A stretch of 64,000 nt of DNA from Symbiodinium natans (GCA_905221605.1 CAJNDS010000113.1:334174-398173); one strand, 5' to 3'; positions 19,208 through 27,949 are shown, counted from the stretch's first letter. The notes: a model not told the origin generated them from the letters alone. Numbers and translations are program-made.

Positions 19208-19290
19208 CTTCCGAGAGGCGTTCTTGTCGCGGTGGTTGTCGCGGTGGTTGTCGCGGTGGTTGTCACGGTGGTTGTCACGGTGGTTGTCTC
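19208..19290. repeat. 12-bp tandem repeat
   Basis: Five copies of GTCGCGGTGGTT / GTCACGGTGGTT. On the minus strand they encode RDNH repeats next to FEALSFLKSAREDRGS, reminiscent of RS/RD-type RNA-binding tails. The plus-strand exon just downstream has better splice support, so I treat the repeat as non-coding here. Confidence 0.7.
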
Positions 19291-19314
19291 GGCTACCGCG
19301 ATCCTCCCTGGCAG

Positions 19315-19945
19315 ATTTCAAGAAGCTCAATGCCTCGAAGCCCCACGCCCTATACCAACAAAACGCCATCGATGGTTTGGTAGCCCTAAACCCTAAACCC
19401 TAAACCCTAAACCCTAAACCCTAAACCCTAAACCCTAAACCCTAAACCCTAAACCCCGGGGGGGGCAACAGGCCTCTGGGATGGCCCTCCACTTGGAGGT
19501 TCATGGTACTTAAAAGGGTTTAGGGTTTAGGGTTTAGGGTTTAGGGTTTAGGGTTTAGGGTTTAGGATAACTGTACTTATAACCCACTTATGAGCCCCTA
19601 AAGTGCCGCAATATGGTTATAAGTACAGTTCTAGGTACGGTTCTAATCGGTTAAGAAGTACCATGTGCCTCCAAGCAGGAAGTCTGGGGCCAACTGGAAA
19701 TGCAAGACCTGCAAAGACATCTTCTCCAGAAGCGTCGTGCTCTTCTCGAAAATGCTCCTTGGGTGGGATTCAGCTGTAGTCTCTGTGCAGACCAGATTGA
19801 CTTCGAAAGCCTTTCTTCTATGCTGTTTCGCGGCAGCCTGACCAGAGTATTTTCAGTAGAGCTCGGGACCCATGTGTGTTCTTCGACATCAGACTTGGCA
19901 GCCTTCGGGCTCGCTGGGGTAAAACCTTCTGAACAATGGTCCTAG
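19315..19945 (+). CDS. Three-exon 3' end of a gene; two phase-matched joins
   Basis: Exon 19315-19382 (FKKLNASKPHALYQQNAIDG, LV) leaves by a GC donor into a telomere array. Exon 19472-19498 reads ASGMALHLE. After the family V introner 19499-19678, exon 19679-19945 reads EVWGQLEMQDLQRHLLQKRR, ALLENAPWVGFSCSLCADQI and ends GLAGVKPSEQWS, TAG. All three join in phase 0. The last exon has a long helix and one CxxC. No family recognised. Confidence 0.65.
19491..19678 (+). mobile_element. Family V introner with telomere array
   Basis: Inverted ends CTTGGAGGTTCATGGTACTT and AAGTACCATGTGCCTCCAAG. Splicing uses GAG|GTTCAT and CAAGCAG|. A telomere array (19517-19565) sits just inside the left end; the copy at 46799-46908 has none and the copy at 50415-50612 has one elsewhere. 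Confidence 0.75.
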
Positions 19946-20163
19946 TCTGGGGGAGGGTTGAGTGCTTAACCCTAAACCCTAAACCCCAAACCCTAAACCC
20001 TCATCATCCTCCTCAACCCACCTGTAGGGAAAAATATAAGATATCCCAAGGTCAAACCCTAAAACCCTTAGAACCCTAAACCCCCAAAAACATCCCCAGG
20101 GCCTACTGAGGCTCACAATATGAAGTATGGAGATGCTCAATATGGATATGCCAGGGCTTAGGG

Positions 20164-20255
20164 ACAGGGTTTAGGGTTTAGGGTTTAGGGTTTAGGGTTT
20201 AGGGTTTAGGGTTTAGGGTTTAGGGTTTAGGGTTTAGGGTTTAGGGTTTAGGGTT
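20164..20255. repeat. Telomere array
   Basis: Thirteen G-rich TTTAGGG units, immediately followed by the exon at 20280. Confidence 0.95.
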
Positions 20256-20279
20256 CAGGGCTTAGGGTTGAGGGCTCAG

Positions 20280-20352
20280 CGTGAATCACCTTGGACGTCA
20301 TGTGCCTTCATGCCTGCTCGGATTTGACAATTTGACATGGAAGTGGAGGAAG
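20280..20352 (+). CDS. Exon with canonical GTCAGT donor
   Basis: The acceptor GGGCTCAG is followed by VNHLGRHVPSCLLGFDNLTW then KWRK, with donor AAG|GTCAGT. Aromatic-rich; no family recognised. Confidence 0.5.
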
Positions 20353-20479
20353 GTCAGTCGCACTCGTCCCCCGAACAGCGCTAGCAATTTCGGGACATTG
20401 GGTTTAGGGTTTACAGGGTCTACCCTAAACCCTAAACCCTAAACCCTATAGGTGCTTAGTGCTTCGGGTTTAGGGAGCT

Positions 20480-20564
20480 TAGGGCTGAAACGTAAGATGA
20501 GATCGCCGTGACCCCGCGCCGCCGCCCGCACGCGCCCGAGCCCTCGAAATCGAAGCGGGTCCCT
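20480..20564 (-). CDS. Exon resembling the DnaJ C-terminal domain (tentative)
   Basis: The minus strand reads RDPLRFRGLGRVRAAARGHG then DLILRFSP. In DnaJ-type co-chaperones the C-terminal domain has an LRxxGxG .. GDLxV/IxF pattern; the LRFRGLGR .. GHGDLILRF spacing resembles it. A short GC-rich peptide can mimic this, so the call is tentative. Confidence 0.35.
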
Positions 20565-20960
20565 CTTAGGGTTTTAGGGTTTAGGGTTTGGGGTTTAGGG
20601 TTTAGGGTTTAGGGTGAGTCCTGTAAGACTTAAGCTGCGACTTGGCGGGATGAAACCCTCAACCGTCAACAAAGCCGGAAACCTATAACTAGACCTACTA
20701 AACAACACCCCCCCCCCCAAAAAAAAAAGAAAAAAACAACACACACACACACACATCTCCTTCCCAACATCCCCAAACCCCGCAGGCCCCAAGCAAAACT
20801 TAACCCTAAACTCGCAACCCAACAAAAGACATAAAAAAACGTTTTGCATACTCCCCAAACCCTAGACGGGCGGCCTCTCCAGCGCCCGATCCCCCAAGTC
20901 CGAAACGTAGGGTGTATATACCCTCAACCCTCAGCCCTAAACCCTGAGTGCCCAATTTAC

Positions 20961-21046
20961 CTTGTAACCTGAAAGCCCAAACGCGCAGGGCCCCGCCAGG
21001 AGTACGCCTTGGCCTGGGTCTGGTACGGGTTGCTGGGGTCAAAGCC
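20961..21046 (-). CDS. Exon with canonical donor, unrecognised
   Basis: The minus strand reads GFDPSNPYQTQAKAYSWRGP then ARLGFQVT, with donor ACAAG|GTAAAT and acceptor TTGAG|. Possibly the same gene as 20480-20564. Confidence 0.6.
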
Positions 21047-21129
21047 CTCAACCCTTTATCCTGCCTTTCTCATTCTACCCCTGAACCCTAAGCCCTAAAC
21101 CCTAAACCATAAACCCTCAGCCCTAAACC

Positions 21130-21320
21130 CTAAACCCTAAGCCCTGCCTAATATACAAACCGCAAATTCGAGGGGCTCAAGAGAGAAGGGGCTCATTACA
21201 CTGGGAGAGTCCAGAGAGCGTCGATTCCCGAAACCTTCACCCGAATATTCAGCCTTTCTTGGGGCGGAAGTTGCTTCGGGAGGGAGGGACCAACAGACTT
21301 ACTTCTCTAATGCCCAAGGA
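21130..21320. CDS. Exon island open on both strands
   Basis: Plus reading is 62 codons: QERRGSLHWESPESVDSRNL, HPNIQPFLGRKLLREGGTNR. Minus reading is shorter but equally natural, SVGPSLPKQLPPQERLNIRV, KVSGIDALWTLP, with a GT donor that matches the next minus exon (21046) in phase. The minus version fits its neighbours better. A family XI element starts at about 21318. Confidence 0.45.
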
Positions 21321-21414
21321 GCAAAAAAGGTTAAACTCCATCTTTCCTACCAATTAAGGAAACCCAAAAAAGTTGAAAGTTTCATCTAAATGGCTAAGTA
21401 GGCAGATAGTAAAA

Positions 21415-21523
21415 TGCCCTAAACCCTAAACCCTAAACCCTAAGCCCTAAACCCTAAACCCTAAACCCTAAACCCTGAACCCTGAACCCTAAACCCTAAA
21501 CCCTAAACCCTAAACCCTAAACC
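21415..21523. repeat. C-rich telomere array
   Basis: Fifteen units with a few CCCTGAA and CCCTAAG variants. Confidence 0.95.
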
Positions 21524-21865
21524 AACCGGCTTCTTGCAGACCGATCAGGAACTGATTCATGGCTTCGCGGGTAGGGTTTACGACGTAGGGCGCTCAGGAT
21601 GCCCCAGATCTTCCAAAACCCCTCGATTAAGGAATATACCTTAATTCATAATAAGGATTTAGGGTTTAGGGTTTAGGGTTTATAGGGTATAGGGTATAGG
21701 GTTTAGGGTTTAGGGTGTATAGGGGGGGGGGGGGGGGGGGATCCTTAGTACGGATTAGGGTATAATCCTTAATGAAGGGGTTTTGGAAGACCTGAGTGTG
21801 CGGGGCCCAAACTTCGTGTCCCGTTTTGGGGGCGTGCCTGGCATGTCCTAAGCCGAAGCCCCGCA
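21522..21865 (-). CDS. Two exons joined across a family IV introner
   Basis: Exon 21865-21792 (acceptor TATGAGCAG) reads RGFGLGHARHAPKTGHEVWA then PHTQ and ends CAG|GTCTTCC. Exon from 21609 starts IWGILSALRRKPYPRSHESV in the same phase. The exact 3' end of the second exon is unclear; it stays open to the telomere array at 21522. Confidence 0.55.
21610..21791 (-). mobile_element. Family IV introner
   Basis: On the minus strand it begins GTCTTCCAAAACCCCTTC and ends GAGGGGTTTTGGAAG, perfect inverted ends that contain the GT and AG. The interior holds telomere-like units (21659-21720) and a poly-G run of about 20. Confidence 0.75.
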
Positions 21866-21905
21866 CTGCTCATAGCGGTCTAGCGTTTACAGCAGGGTTT
21901 AGGAT

Positions 21906-22035
21906 TTGGGTTAAGGGTTTAGGGTTTAGGGTTTAGGGTTTAGGGTTTAGGGTTTAGGGTTTAGGGTTTAGGGTTTAGGGTTTAGGCTTTAGGGTTTAGG
22001 GTTTAGGGTTTAGGGTTTAGGGTTTAGGGTTTAGG
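21906..22035. repeat. Telomere array
   Basis: About 18 G-rich units with single variants TTTAGGC and TTTAGGG. Confidence 0.95.
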
Positions 22036-22092
22036 GCCTAAAAAGGGTGAATAGGGTTTGTAGTTTATGGGTTTAGTTTACTTGGTTTGGAG

Positions 22093-22381
22093 TTGAGGAG
22101 CTTCCCGAGTTGGAGTTGGCATCGGCAAAGGTGCAATGAGCACGTCTCTATATACGCTCTTTCCTATCAGGGCTTACGCAAATTAGGGACCCCAAATGTT
22201 GAACCCCCAAAATAGCAGGATTCCCTTATAATGAGGCCCCCCCCGTAAGGTACCCTAATTCCGTGAACCCCCATAGAGAAAAAGAAGCGCTGCTCAACTG
22301 GATTTTGAGTAAATAAGAGTCCGTACCCCAAGAACCCGAAACTTTACAGCTTCTCGATTGCCTGCGCCAGAGGTTGCTGCC
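22093..22381 (+). CDS. Two exons in phase around a 219-nt intron
   Basis: Exon 22093-22130 reads EELPELELASAK and ends AAG|GTGCAA. Intron 22131-22349 ends ACTTTACAG. Exon 22350-22381 reads LLDCLRQRLLP, giving ELELASAKLLDCLRQRLLP. The intron contains a family XII element (about 22160-22275). Amphipathic leucine-rich; family unknown. Confidence 0.6.
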
Positions 22382-22520
22382 CTAAACCCTAAACCCTAAA
22401 CCCTGAAACGCTGGGATTGTCCTTAATGGGACTTGAAGGGGCAAATCCACGGGTTTAGGGTTTAGAGTTTACACAATAAACCCTAAGGCCCCTGAACGCC
22501 TGAAACCCTCAAACCAACCC

Positions 22521-22650
22521 CACAATCTGGAATCTGGACTCATTTCCTCGACTGTTCTTTGAACCCCGTTGACGACTTTTGGTGGCCTCTTATACGCAGG
22601 GCCCTGGACCCTAAACCTCAGAAACACCTTCGCAAGGACTTAGGTCTTTT
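22521..22650 (+). CDS. Exon of about 42 codons
   Basis: Reads SGIWTHFLDCSLNPVDDFWW then PLIRRALDPKPQKHLRKDLG. The acceptor is not obvious (CCCCACAATCTGG); an alternative start after CTTATACGCAG gives the last half only. Probably the same plus-strand gene as 22093-22381. Confidence 0.5.
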
Positions 22651-22822
22651 GGGTTTAGGTTCAGGGTCTGGGATTTTGGTTTTAGGCTGGTTGGGGGGTA
22701 TTGTCTCCTGCATGCGTGGAGGGGGGGGGGGGGGGGGGGGCATCTGAATTATGAGCCCTTCCAAGCTAGTGTAGAGACCCCAAAAAAGAAATCAGAACAT
22801 ACATAAGGTCCATGCCATGCAG

Positions 22823-22875
22823 ATGTTCAAGAGAGACGCAGAAGCGTACGCAGACAGAGCGGGAAGGGAGAGAGA
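22823..22875 (+). CDS. Charged exon running into GA repeat
   Basis: The acceptor CATGCAG is followed by MFKRDAEAYADRAGRERERE. The GA microsatellite (22868-22960) extends the RE dipeptide; where the exon ends is unclear. Confidence 0.4.
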
Positions 22876-22960
22876 GAGAGAGAGAAAGAGAGAGGGAGTG
22901 ATTGGGAGAGAAGGGGAAGAGGGAGGGACGGAGGGAAAGAGCGAGAGAGAAGAGAGTTGG
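22868..22960. repeat. GA-rich microsatellite
   Basis: GAGAGAGA tract with G runs, polypurine on the plus strand, between plus-strand exons. Confidence 0.85.
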
Positions 22961-23083
22961 AACCCTAAACCCTAAGCCATAGACCCTAAACTTTAGACCC
23001 CTAAAACCCCTGAACCCCTAAACCCTAAACCCCTGATCTTAAACCCTAAACCCCTAAACCCTAAACCTTTAAACCTTAAGATG

Positions 23084-23200
23084 CTAAGGTCTTGACTCTG
23101 GAATGCTGCCGATGAAGGCCTGTCAGGACTTGCAAGGCATGGCTTCCCAAAGCTTGAAGATCTAAGGCTTATTGACCGCGTGCTGCTGGGGAGTCACCCT
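23084..23200 (+). CDS. Leucine-rich-repeat-like exon
   Basis: Reads NAADEGLSGLARHGFPKLED then LRLIDRVLLGS. The pattern ADEGLSGLARHGFPKLEDLRLIDR matches the cysteine-containing/AMN1-type LRR unit (xxGLxxLAxxxPKLExLxLxx). LRR repeats are protein-interaction scaffolds. An upstream stop in frame means the exon starts after 23083, but no AG acceptor is visible, so a frameshift or unusual site is possible. Confidence 0.5.
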
Positions 23201-23296
23201 AAACCCTGACACAGCAAACCCTAAACCCTAAACCCTAAACCCTAAACCCTAAACCTTAGAAGCCCCTAAACCCTAAACCCTAAAAACCCTCCTCAG

Positions 23297-23372
23297 AGAG
23301 GGCTCCTGAAGATAGCGGGTCGCTTCGGGGGCCTCTCGGCTGCTGTATTTGGGGTCGCAAGAGCTTCGGGGT
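23297..23372 (+). CDS. Exon, unrecognised
   Basis: The acceptor CCTCCTCAG is followed by RGLLKIAGRFGGLSAAVFGV then ARASG. Helical and small-residue rich, possibly a membrane or repeat helix. Confidence 0.5.
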
Positions 23373-23540
23373 TTGGGTTTAGGGTTTAGGGTTTAGAGTT
23401 CAGGGTTTAGGGTTTAGGGTTTATGTGTGTTGTGTGTGTGTACAAAACCCTGTTGGACCAAGGCGTTTTTGAATTCATTTAAGACGTACGCAGGGGGCCG
23501 CTCCACCCACTGTTAGGGGGCGGCCCACGAAGAGCCTAAC

Positions 23541-23735
23541 AGTGTGGTGCTGGAAACGTACCTGCAAATTCGAGCGTGCTTGGGCTTGGCAGAGCAGCTG
23601 GCAGCTCATGAAACTGGGAGTGTGCTTGGGCTTAGCATAGCAGCTGGCAGCTCCACCATTGACGATATTTCTCCCTTCCCCTACATGTGTAGGGAGATCC
23701 CGAAGTGTGTTGTTGGTTTTCGCCTTTGGTGGTAG
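23541..23735 (+). CDS. Exon with internal 30-bp duplication
   Basis: Reads VLETYLQIRACLGLAEQLAA, HETGSVLGLSIAAGSSTIDD and ends VVGFRLWW, TAG. The segment GTGCTTGGGCTTGGCAGAG.. recurs 47 bp downstream as GTGCTTGGGCTTAGCATAG... It may be a tandem exon duplication or the two ends of a tiny intron. Upstream (23509-23546) is a 10-bp hairpin CACTGTTAGG/CCTAACAGTG. Confidence 0.5.
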   Translation, partial: SVVLETYLQIRACLGLAEQLAAHETGSVLGLSIAAGSSTIDDISPFPYMCREIPKCVVGFRLWW

Positions 23736-23779
23736 GTACTTCAAGCTTGCTGGGTCACGCACACCCATACACACACACA

Positions 23780-23965
23780 TACTTGTTCTTTCTTGCTCTC
23801 TCTTTATATATTTATATTGATTTTTATATCTATATTTATATTCTTTACATAATATGTGTATATATATACATTGACATACATATATCCATATTTTGGATAT
23901 ATGTATGTAAAGAACACGTAAATAGGTACATATATGTATGTATATATATATATATATGTATTATT
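23780..23965. repeat. AT-rich microsatellite
   Basis: TATATA/CATATATG tract with short palindromes, the most AT-rich sequence in this part of the window. No gene. Confidence 0.85.
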
Positions 23966-24151
23966 ACCCCTTCGCGCATCCCACATGTTGCCCTATAGTA
24001 TGAACTAGACAAACGCAAAGTCGGTGAAATCGCTTCCAACAGTTCAAGGCTCTGAATTACAAAATTCCAAATTCCCATATTCCCCAAAACCACACAATTC
24101 CTATACCAACTCTTCCAAAAATTCCCAAAGGATTGCTTTTCGGAATTTCAG

Positions 24152-24211
24152 GCCGAAAGCTTCTGGAGCTTTGGAACCGAACTTGTGGAACTTTGGTGGG
24201 GTCTTATGGTT
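24152..24211 (+). CDS. Tryptophan-rich exon
   Basis: The acceptor CGGAATTTCAG is followed by AESFWSFGTELVELWWGLM. Four tryptophans in 19 residues; possibly amphipathic or membrane-associated. A further open piece at 24265-24318 (CVRLVQLESNCVLVLVG) has a GC donor. Confidence 0.5.
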
Positions 24212-24344
24212 TTTGCAACCCTAAACCCTAAACCCTAAGCCCTAAACCCTAAACCCTAAACCCTGCGTGAGGCTTGTGCAACTTGAAAGCAATTGTGTCC
24301 TTGTGCTTGTGGGCATCTAATGCTGTTGCCCGGCGCAAGGACAA

Positions 24345-24440
24345 CTTATGAATAAACAGGGCGCCCTTGTTGGTATAAAGGGGTTCATAAGGGAACCCAA
24401 AACCTTAAAAAAAGGGAATAAGGGCCTACTCTGGGTCCTA
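24345..24440. mobile_element. Family III element, intact
   Basis: GAATAAACAGGGCGCCC .. TTCATAAGGGAACCC .. AATAAGGGCCTACTCTGGGTCCTAG with no telomere insert; reference copy for the split one at 17575-17740. Confidence 0.65.
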
Positions 24441-24525
24441 GAAATGCGTTTTTAAGGACCTTGGGACTGGCGAGCTTCTGGCTTTGGACTGATGAGCCTT
24501 CAAACCGCTTCCTTTATGAGTTTAG

Positions 24526-24959
24526 AGCCTCTGTTTTCTCTACGCTTGTGGCAGTAAACCCTTATGCTGTATGGACATGTCGCTGTTCTCCAAGAATAGT
24601 CTAGCTCAGTCTGTGAAACAATCTCCAGGCACCCTGACATGTCCCCTGAAGTCAAAAAGCACGAAAAACACACATGCGGCTGGCCGCTGCCGGTATCGGT
24701 ATATGTTGGGATGTTCCCCCTTATACTAACAGCCCTTAATAGGGATTGCCGTACACCCTATTCTAATCCCTATTAAGGACTGAGAGTATAAGGGTGAACA
24801 TCCCAAGGTATATGTGTGGATGCGAATATACATATTCAGATGCTGCAGCTTCTATGTGTAGGGCGCATCGAACTGAAAGCCCCTGTGGACAGTCACACAA
24901 CCCTTTGGAGAAACGCAGCTCAAAAGGTCGAAACTTCTACAAACGTCAATCCTACACCG
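24526..24959 (+). CDS. Two exons perfectly joined across a family I introner
   Basis: Exon 24526-24698 (acceptor ATGAGTTTAG) reads SLCFLYACGSKPLCCMDMSL, later THAAGRCRYR, ending TATCG|GTATATG. Intron 24699-24807 ends CATCCCAAG. Exon 24808 to about 24959 continues YMCGCEYTYSDAAASMCRAH, SPCGQSHNPLEKRSSKG. Together about 107 open codons. Many cysteines (LCC, RCR, CGCE, MCR, PCG) suggest metal binding or a secreted disulfide protein, but no family is recognised. Confidence 0.7.
24706..24806 (+). mobile_element. Family I introner with 8-bp target-site duplication
   Basis: Almost fully palindromic 101-bp element, TTGGGATGTTCCCCCTTATA .. CATCCCAA, flanked by GGTATATG on both sides (24698-24705 and 24807-24814). 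The left copy supplies the GT donor; the element's terminal A plus the first G of the right copy make the AG acceptor. Confidence 0.9.
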
Positions 24960-25027
24960 GTTTAGGGTTTAGGGTTTGGGGTTGAGAGTCTTAAAGCAAT
25001 GACCCTCCACCATTCACCCCTCAAACA

Positions 25028-25103
25028 ACGCCGCCCCGACCTTTCTTGAGGCGCAGAAGCTGACCGCTGAGCATCAGCTCGTCCTGACCCAGGCTCCCAA
25101 TAG
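25028..25103 (+). CDS. Exon, unrecognised
   Basis: Reads AAPTFLEAQKLTAEHQLVLT then QAPN, open into telomere repeat. Helix-forming. Confidence 0.5.
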
Positions 25104-25312
25104 TTTAGGGTTTAGGGTTTAGGGTTTAGGGTTTAGGGTTTAGGGTTTTGGAACTGAGGGTTTGCTTGGTTTAGGGGCTTATTGGACGCTGGTCCAAACC
25201 TAACACAACAAAGAACGAGATCTCATGCTTGCAGCAGGATTGATATTTGCGCTATAAGGACTTTATGTTCCGGCACCCCACGCCCTAAACCCTCACAAGT
25301 GTCTCTACACAG

Positions 25313-25475
25313 CAAGGCCGGTTTTACCTTAGCAAAAGATGGGAGAACCTCAGCCCTAAACCCTAAACCCTAAACCCTAAACCCTAAACCCTAAACCCTA
25401 AACCCTAAACCCTACCAAGTGCAAGGCCTCGAGCTGCAACCTCCAACCTTCAGAGACTCCTAGGATGGCCCCGGG
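25313..25475 (+). CDS. Two small exons either side of a telomere array
   Basis: 25313-25355 after CTCTACACAG reads QGRFYLSKRWENLSP; 25412-25475 reads CKASSCNLQPSETPRMAPG. The CCCTAAA array 25356-25409 lies between. The join is not determined. Confidence 0.4.
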
Positions 25476-25559
25476 GGTTTACGAAAATAGAGGACCCCTA
25501 AAATAAACCCCCCAAAGTAGGACACTTCTACGGGTTTGTTCGATAATGGGGGCTGGCGA

Positions 25560-25740
25560 CAGGTGTTGGCATCAGGGTCTGGGTATGTTTCGGGGTATGC
25601 TTCGGGGGTATGCTTCGGGGGTATGCTTCGGGTTTGTTTCGCGGCATCATGAGCCACTTTACAGGCAATTTCGGGGGTATGTTATGTTTCGGGGTATGCT
25701 TTGGGGGTATGCTTCGGGGTCTGTTTCGGGGTACCCAAAA
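25560..25740. repeat. GGGGTATGCTTCGG tandem repeat
   Basis: About eight imperfect copies of a 14-15 bp unit, within a family XII-like context (TTACGAAAATAGAGGACCCC at 25480). Confidence 0.8.
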
Positions 25741-26098
25741 TGGACAAGCAAATACCAGGCACCCCAATGAGGTACCCCCAATATCCTGATCCCAAACATG
25801 GATTTAGGGTTCAGGGTTTCAGGGCTTAGGTTTTAGGGCTTAGGCTTTAGGGGAAATTGTGAACTGTCCCCAGTGCCTGCCTAGGAATGTGGAGGACGCA
25901 CGTGCAGGGTTTTCAAGGCTGTGGGGGCTAGTGCTTAGGGGGGACAATTTTGCCAGAGTCTGGGGTTTAGGATTTAGGTTCCCGAAACCCTAACCCCTAG
26001 GCCATATACACCCCAAACACTAAAGCCTGAGGACTAAACCCTGAACCCTCAGCCCTACTGTACACACCCTTCAACCCTAAACCGCTGCAACAACTGAC

Positions 26099-26188
26099 TG
26101 GCGCCTCACGGAGTCGCATGGCGTTCTCAAAGCCTTGCGCATCTCGGAAATGAACGAAGCCTGATGCATGGGGCGTAACCCACACCCG
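26099..26188 (-). CDS. RRM gene 2, exon with RNP1 motif
   Basis: The minus strand reads VWVTPHASGFVHFRDAQGFE then NAMRLREAP, with canonical donor CCA|GTCAGT. SGFVHFRDAQGFENAMRL is a clear RRM strand 3 to helix 2 (RNP1 then the aliphatic helix). The 5' edge abuts a telomere array, and part of a telomere unit (CTAAACCGG) may be exonic. Confidence 0.7.
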
Positions 26189-26448
26189 GTTTAGGGCTTA
26201 GGGTTTAGGGCTTGGGGTTTAGGGTTTAGGGCTAAACCCTACACCCTAAATCCTAGACCCTAAGTTTCTAATCCCTAAACTGCAAGAGCAACCCGAAACC
26301 CCAAAAAACCTAAAGCCCCTAAGCCCCTTAGGCCCCAGAGCCAAACTCCTAAGCGCTAAGCCGCAAACCCTGAACCCCAATTCAGGGTTTAGGCTTTAGG
26401 GTTTAGGCCTTAGGGCTTCGGATCCCTTTAAACCCTAAATCTCAAAAC

Positions 26449-26535
26449 CTAGCAAGACTTGGCTTGCCGTGTTCTTCTGCAAAGGGCGTGTGACAAAGCT
26501 AAACGTTGCCAAAATGAGCCTCACGTGTGTCAACC
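26449..26535 (-). CDS. Candidate exon of RRM gene 2
   Basis: The minus strand reads LTHVRLILATFSFVTRPLQK then NTASQVLL, donor CTAG|GTTTTG. The plus strand is also open (TWLAVFFCKGRVTKLNVAKM). Strand choice follows the flanking RRM exons. Confidence 0.4.
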
Positions 26536-26798
26536 CGGGTTTAGCATTTAGGGTGAGGGGTTTAGGGTCGAGATTTTAGGGCTCTTGAGCTTTTGGAGGG
26601 TTTAGGGTTAGGTGTATTGGAGTTTAAGGGTAGTAGAAAAGAATGATCTAATTCCTTCATATCCTCGTCCTATTACCTCGATTACCACCTCCATTATCAT
26701 GAAAACTACCTCTTTGTCCTAATTGTCGACAACGACCTCTTTGTTAAAAAGCCCGACGCCCCAAACTCTGAAGGGCCTAGGGTTTAGGGCTTCTTCAG

Positions 26799-26928
26799 GG
26801 CGTTAAGGAGTTTTTGAGAGCCTTTCTCCTACGGCCCGCAATTCGAACCCTGCGTAGCCACATTTTCCGATGTTTCTTAGTTAAGGTCTACTCGCATGTT
26901 TCATGTGAAGGATCCTTTGATAGTTTAG
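26799..26928 (+). CDS. Exon of about 43 codons
   Basis: The acceptor TTCTTCAG is followed by GVKEFLRAFLLRPAIRTLRS then HIFRCFLVKVYSHVSCEGSF. A strongly hydrophobic/basic helix; could be membrane-proximal. It precedes the compact plus gene at 26961. Confidence 0.5.
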
Positions 26929-26960
26929 AGGTTAGGGTTTAGGGTTTGGGGAAAGTCCAG

Positions 26961-27356
26961 GAACCAAGGGGATGTTGAAGATCGTAGCAAACCTGAAACG
27001 CGGTACCTAGTCTTGGGGTGGGCATGTTTAAAGCAGTTCAAACATGTGGGTTGGCTTCTTTTGAGGTTCATGGGTAGGTCTAAGTTATACGTACACCTAC
27101 CTCTCTTCTAGCCCTACTTAGAAGTACCCACAACTGTGAACTCGAGGGTACAGAGCCTGGGTGCCAGCAAATGACCATACCTTGCGCATGCGACACAGCA
27201 TGTTGCCTGCGCAGTGCGCTGGTAGGTCTGGGCCCTTGATCCCGCCTGATGTCTGAGTGTCAGCCAACCGGGAATTGCTGCTCATTCCCTCAGTCCGATG
27301 AAACCAGGACCTCTTTCCGAGCAGGAGGGCGTACAGTGTCGCTCCGGACACCAAGA
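26961..27356 (+). CDS. Three exons with two short canonical introns in matching phase
   Basis: Exon 26961-27073 reads NQGDVEDRSKPETRYLVLGW .. GWLLLRFMG (ATGG|GTAGGT). Intron 27074-27111 is 38 nt, ending CTCTCTTCTAG. Exon 27112-27221 reads LLRSTHNCELEGTEPGCQQM then TIPCACDTACCLRSAL (CTG|GTAGGT). Intron 27222-27293 ends CATTCCCTCAG. Exon 27294-27356 reads SDETRTSFRAGGRTVSLRTP (AGA|GTGAGG). The middle exon is cysteine-rich, suggesting a zinc or disulfide module. No telomere repeat in these introns. Minus frames are also open; splice quality favours plus. Confidence 0.55.
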
Positions 27357-27404
27357 GTGAGGTTCCTCAGCCTGGCCCGGGGACGACTTTGACACTGCCG
27401 AGGC

Positions 27405-27565
27405 TCCTGAGTCCTGAGAGAGGCACCCAAATGGTGATGCCATGCCCATGGCCTCACAGTAGCCCCTCTGCACTCGAAGCTGGGTCAGCACTGAGATGGG
27501 CGTGTAGATCCCCTCATTTTCAGAGGATCCTAGTATTTGGGGGTCTATCTTGGGGGTCCCCTAAA
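27405..27565 (+). CDS. Open continuation downstream of the compact gene
   Basis: Reads RGTQMVMPCPWPHSSPSALE, AGSALRWACRSPHFQRILVF up to the telomere array. Likely a further exon, but its acceptor is ambiguous. Confidence 0.35.
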
Positions 27566-27655
27566 CCCTAAACCCTAAACCCTAAACCCTAAACCCTAAA
27601 CCCTAAACCCTAAACCCTAAACCCTAAACCCTAAACCCTAAACCCTAAACCCTAA
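27559..27655. repeat. C-rich telomere array
   Basis: Fourteen units, very regular. Confidence 0.95.
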
Positions 27656-27662
27656 CCCCCAC

Positions 27663-27733
27663 TTCGGGCAGGCTGCCGTAGACGTACTGCTCGCTCGACT
27701 TCCGTGGGGCGATGAAGACCTGGAGGGACGTAG
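27663..27733 (-). CDS. Exon, probably RRM gene 2
   Basis: The acceptor CTCGCACAG is followed by TSLQVFIAPRKSSEQYVYGS then LPE, donor GAA|GTGGGG. LQVFIAP resembles the start of an RRM-like strand, but the fit to the domain order is uncertain. Confidence 0.5.
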
Positions 27734-27949
27734 CTGTGCGAGGCATGGGTTTAGGGTTTAGGATTTAGGACTAGGGTTTAGGGTTTAGGGTTTAGGGTTT
27801 AGGGTTTAGGGTTTAGGGTTCCTATGGTAAAACCTACTCCGACATCGCTCAACCTCAAGTCACTCAAAAACCCAAACTCTCCTAGAAACCGTCCGTAAAG
27901 TCAAGGGAACCATCTAACCCTTGCTCATGATCTAGACGAGGAGCCTAGG

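Noticed and set aside
19208-19290. RD/RS-repeat RNA-binding protein on the minus strand
   Set aside because: The five 12-bp repeats give RDNH units, but the overlapping plus strand has an acceptor and an exon that joins in phase to two further exons. Kept as a non-coding repeat.
20806-21051. Long open frames such as this one taken whole as genes
   Set aside because: Their ends are translated telomere repeat (GLGFRV, NPKP, LGLRV). Only the island portion has splice sites, here on 20961-21046, and in another frame.
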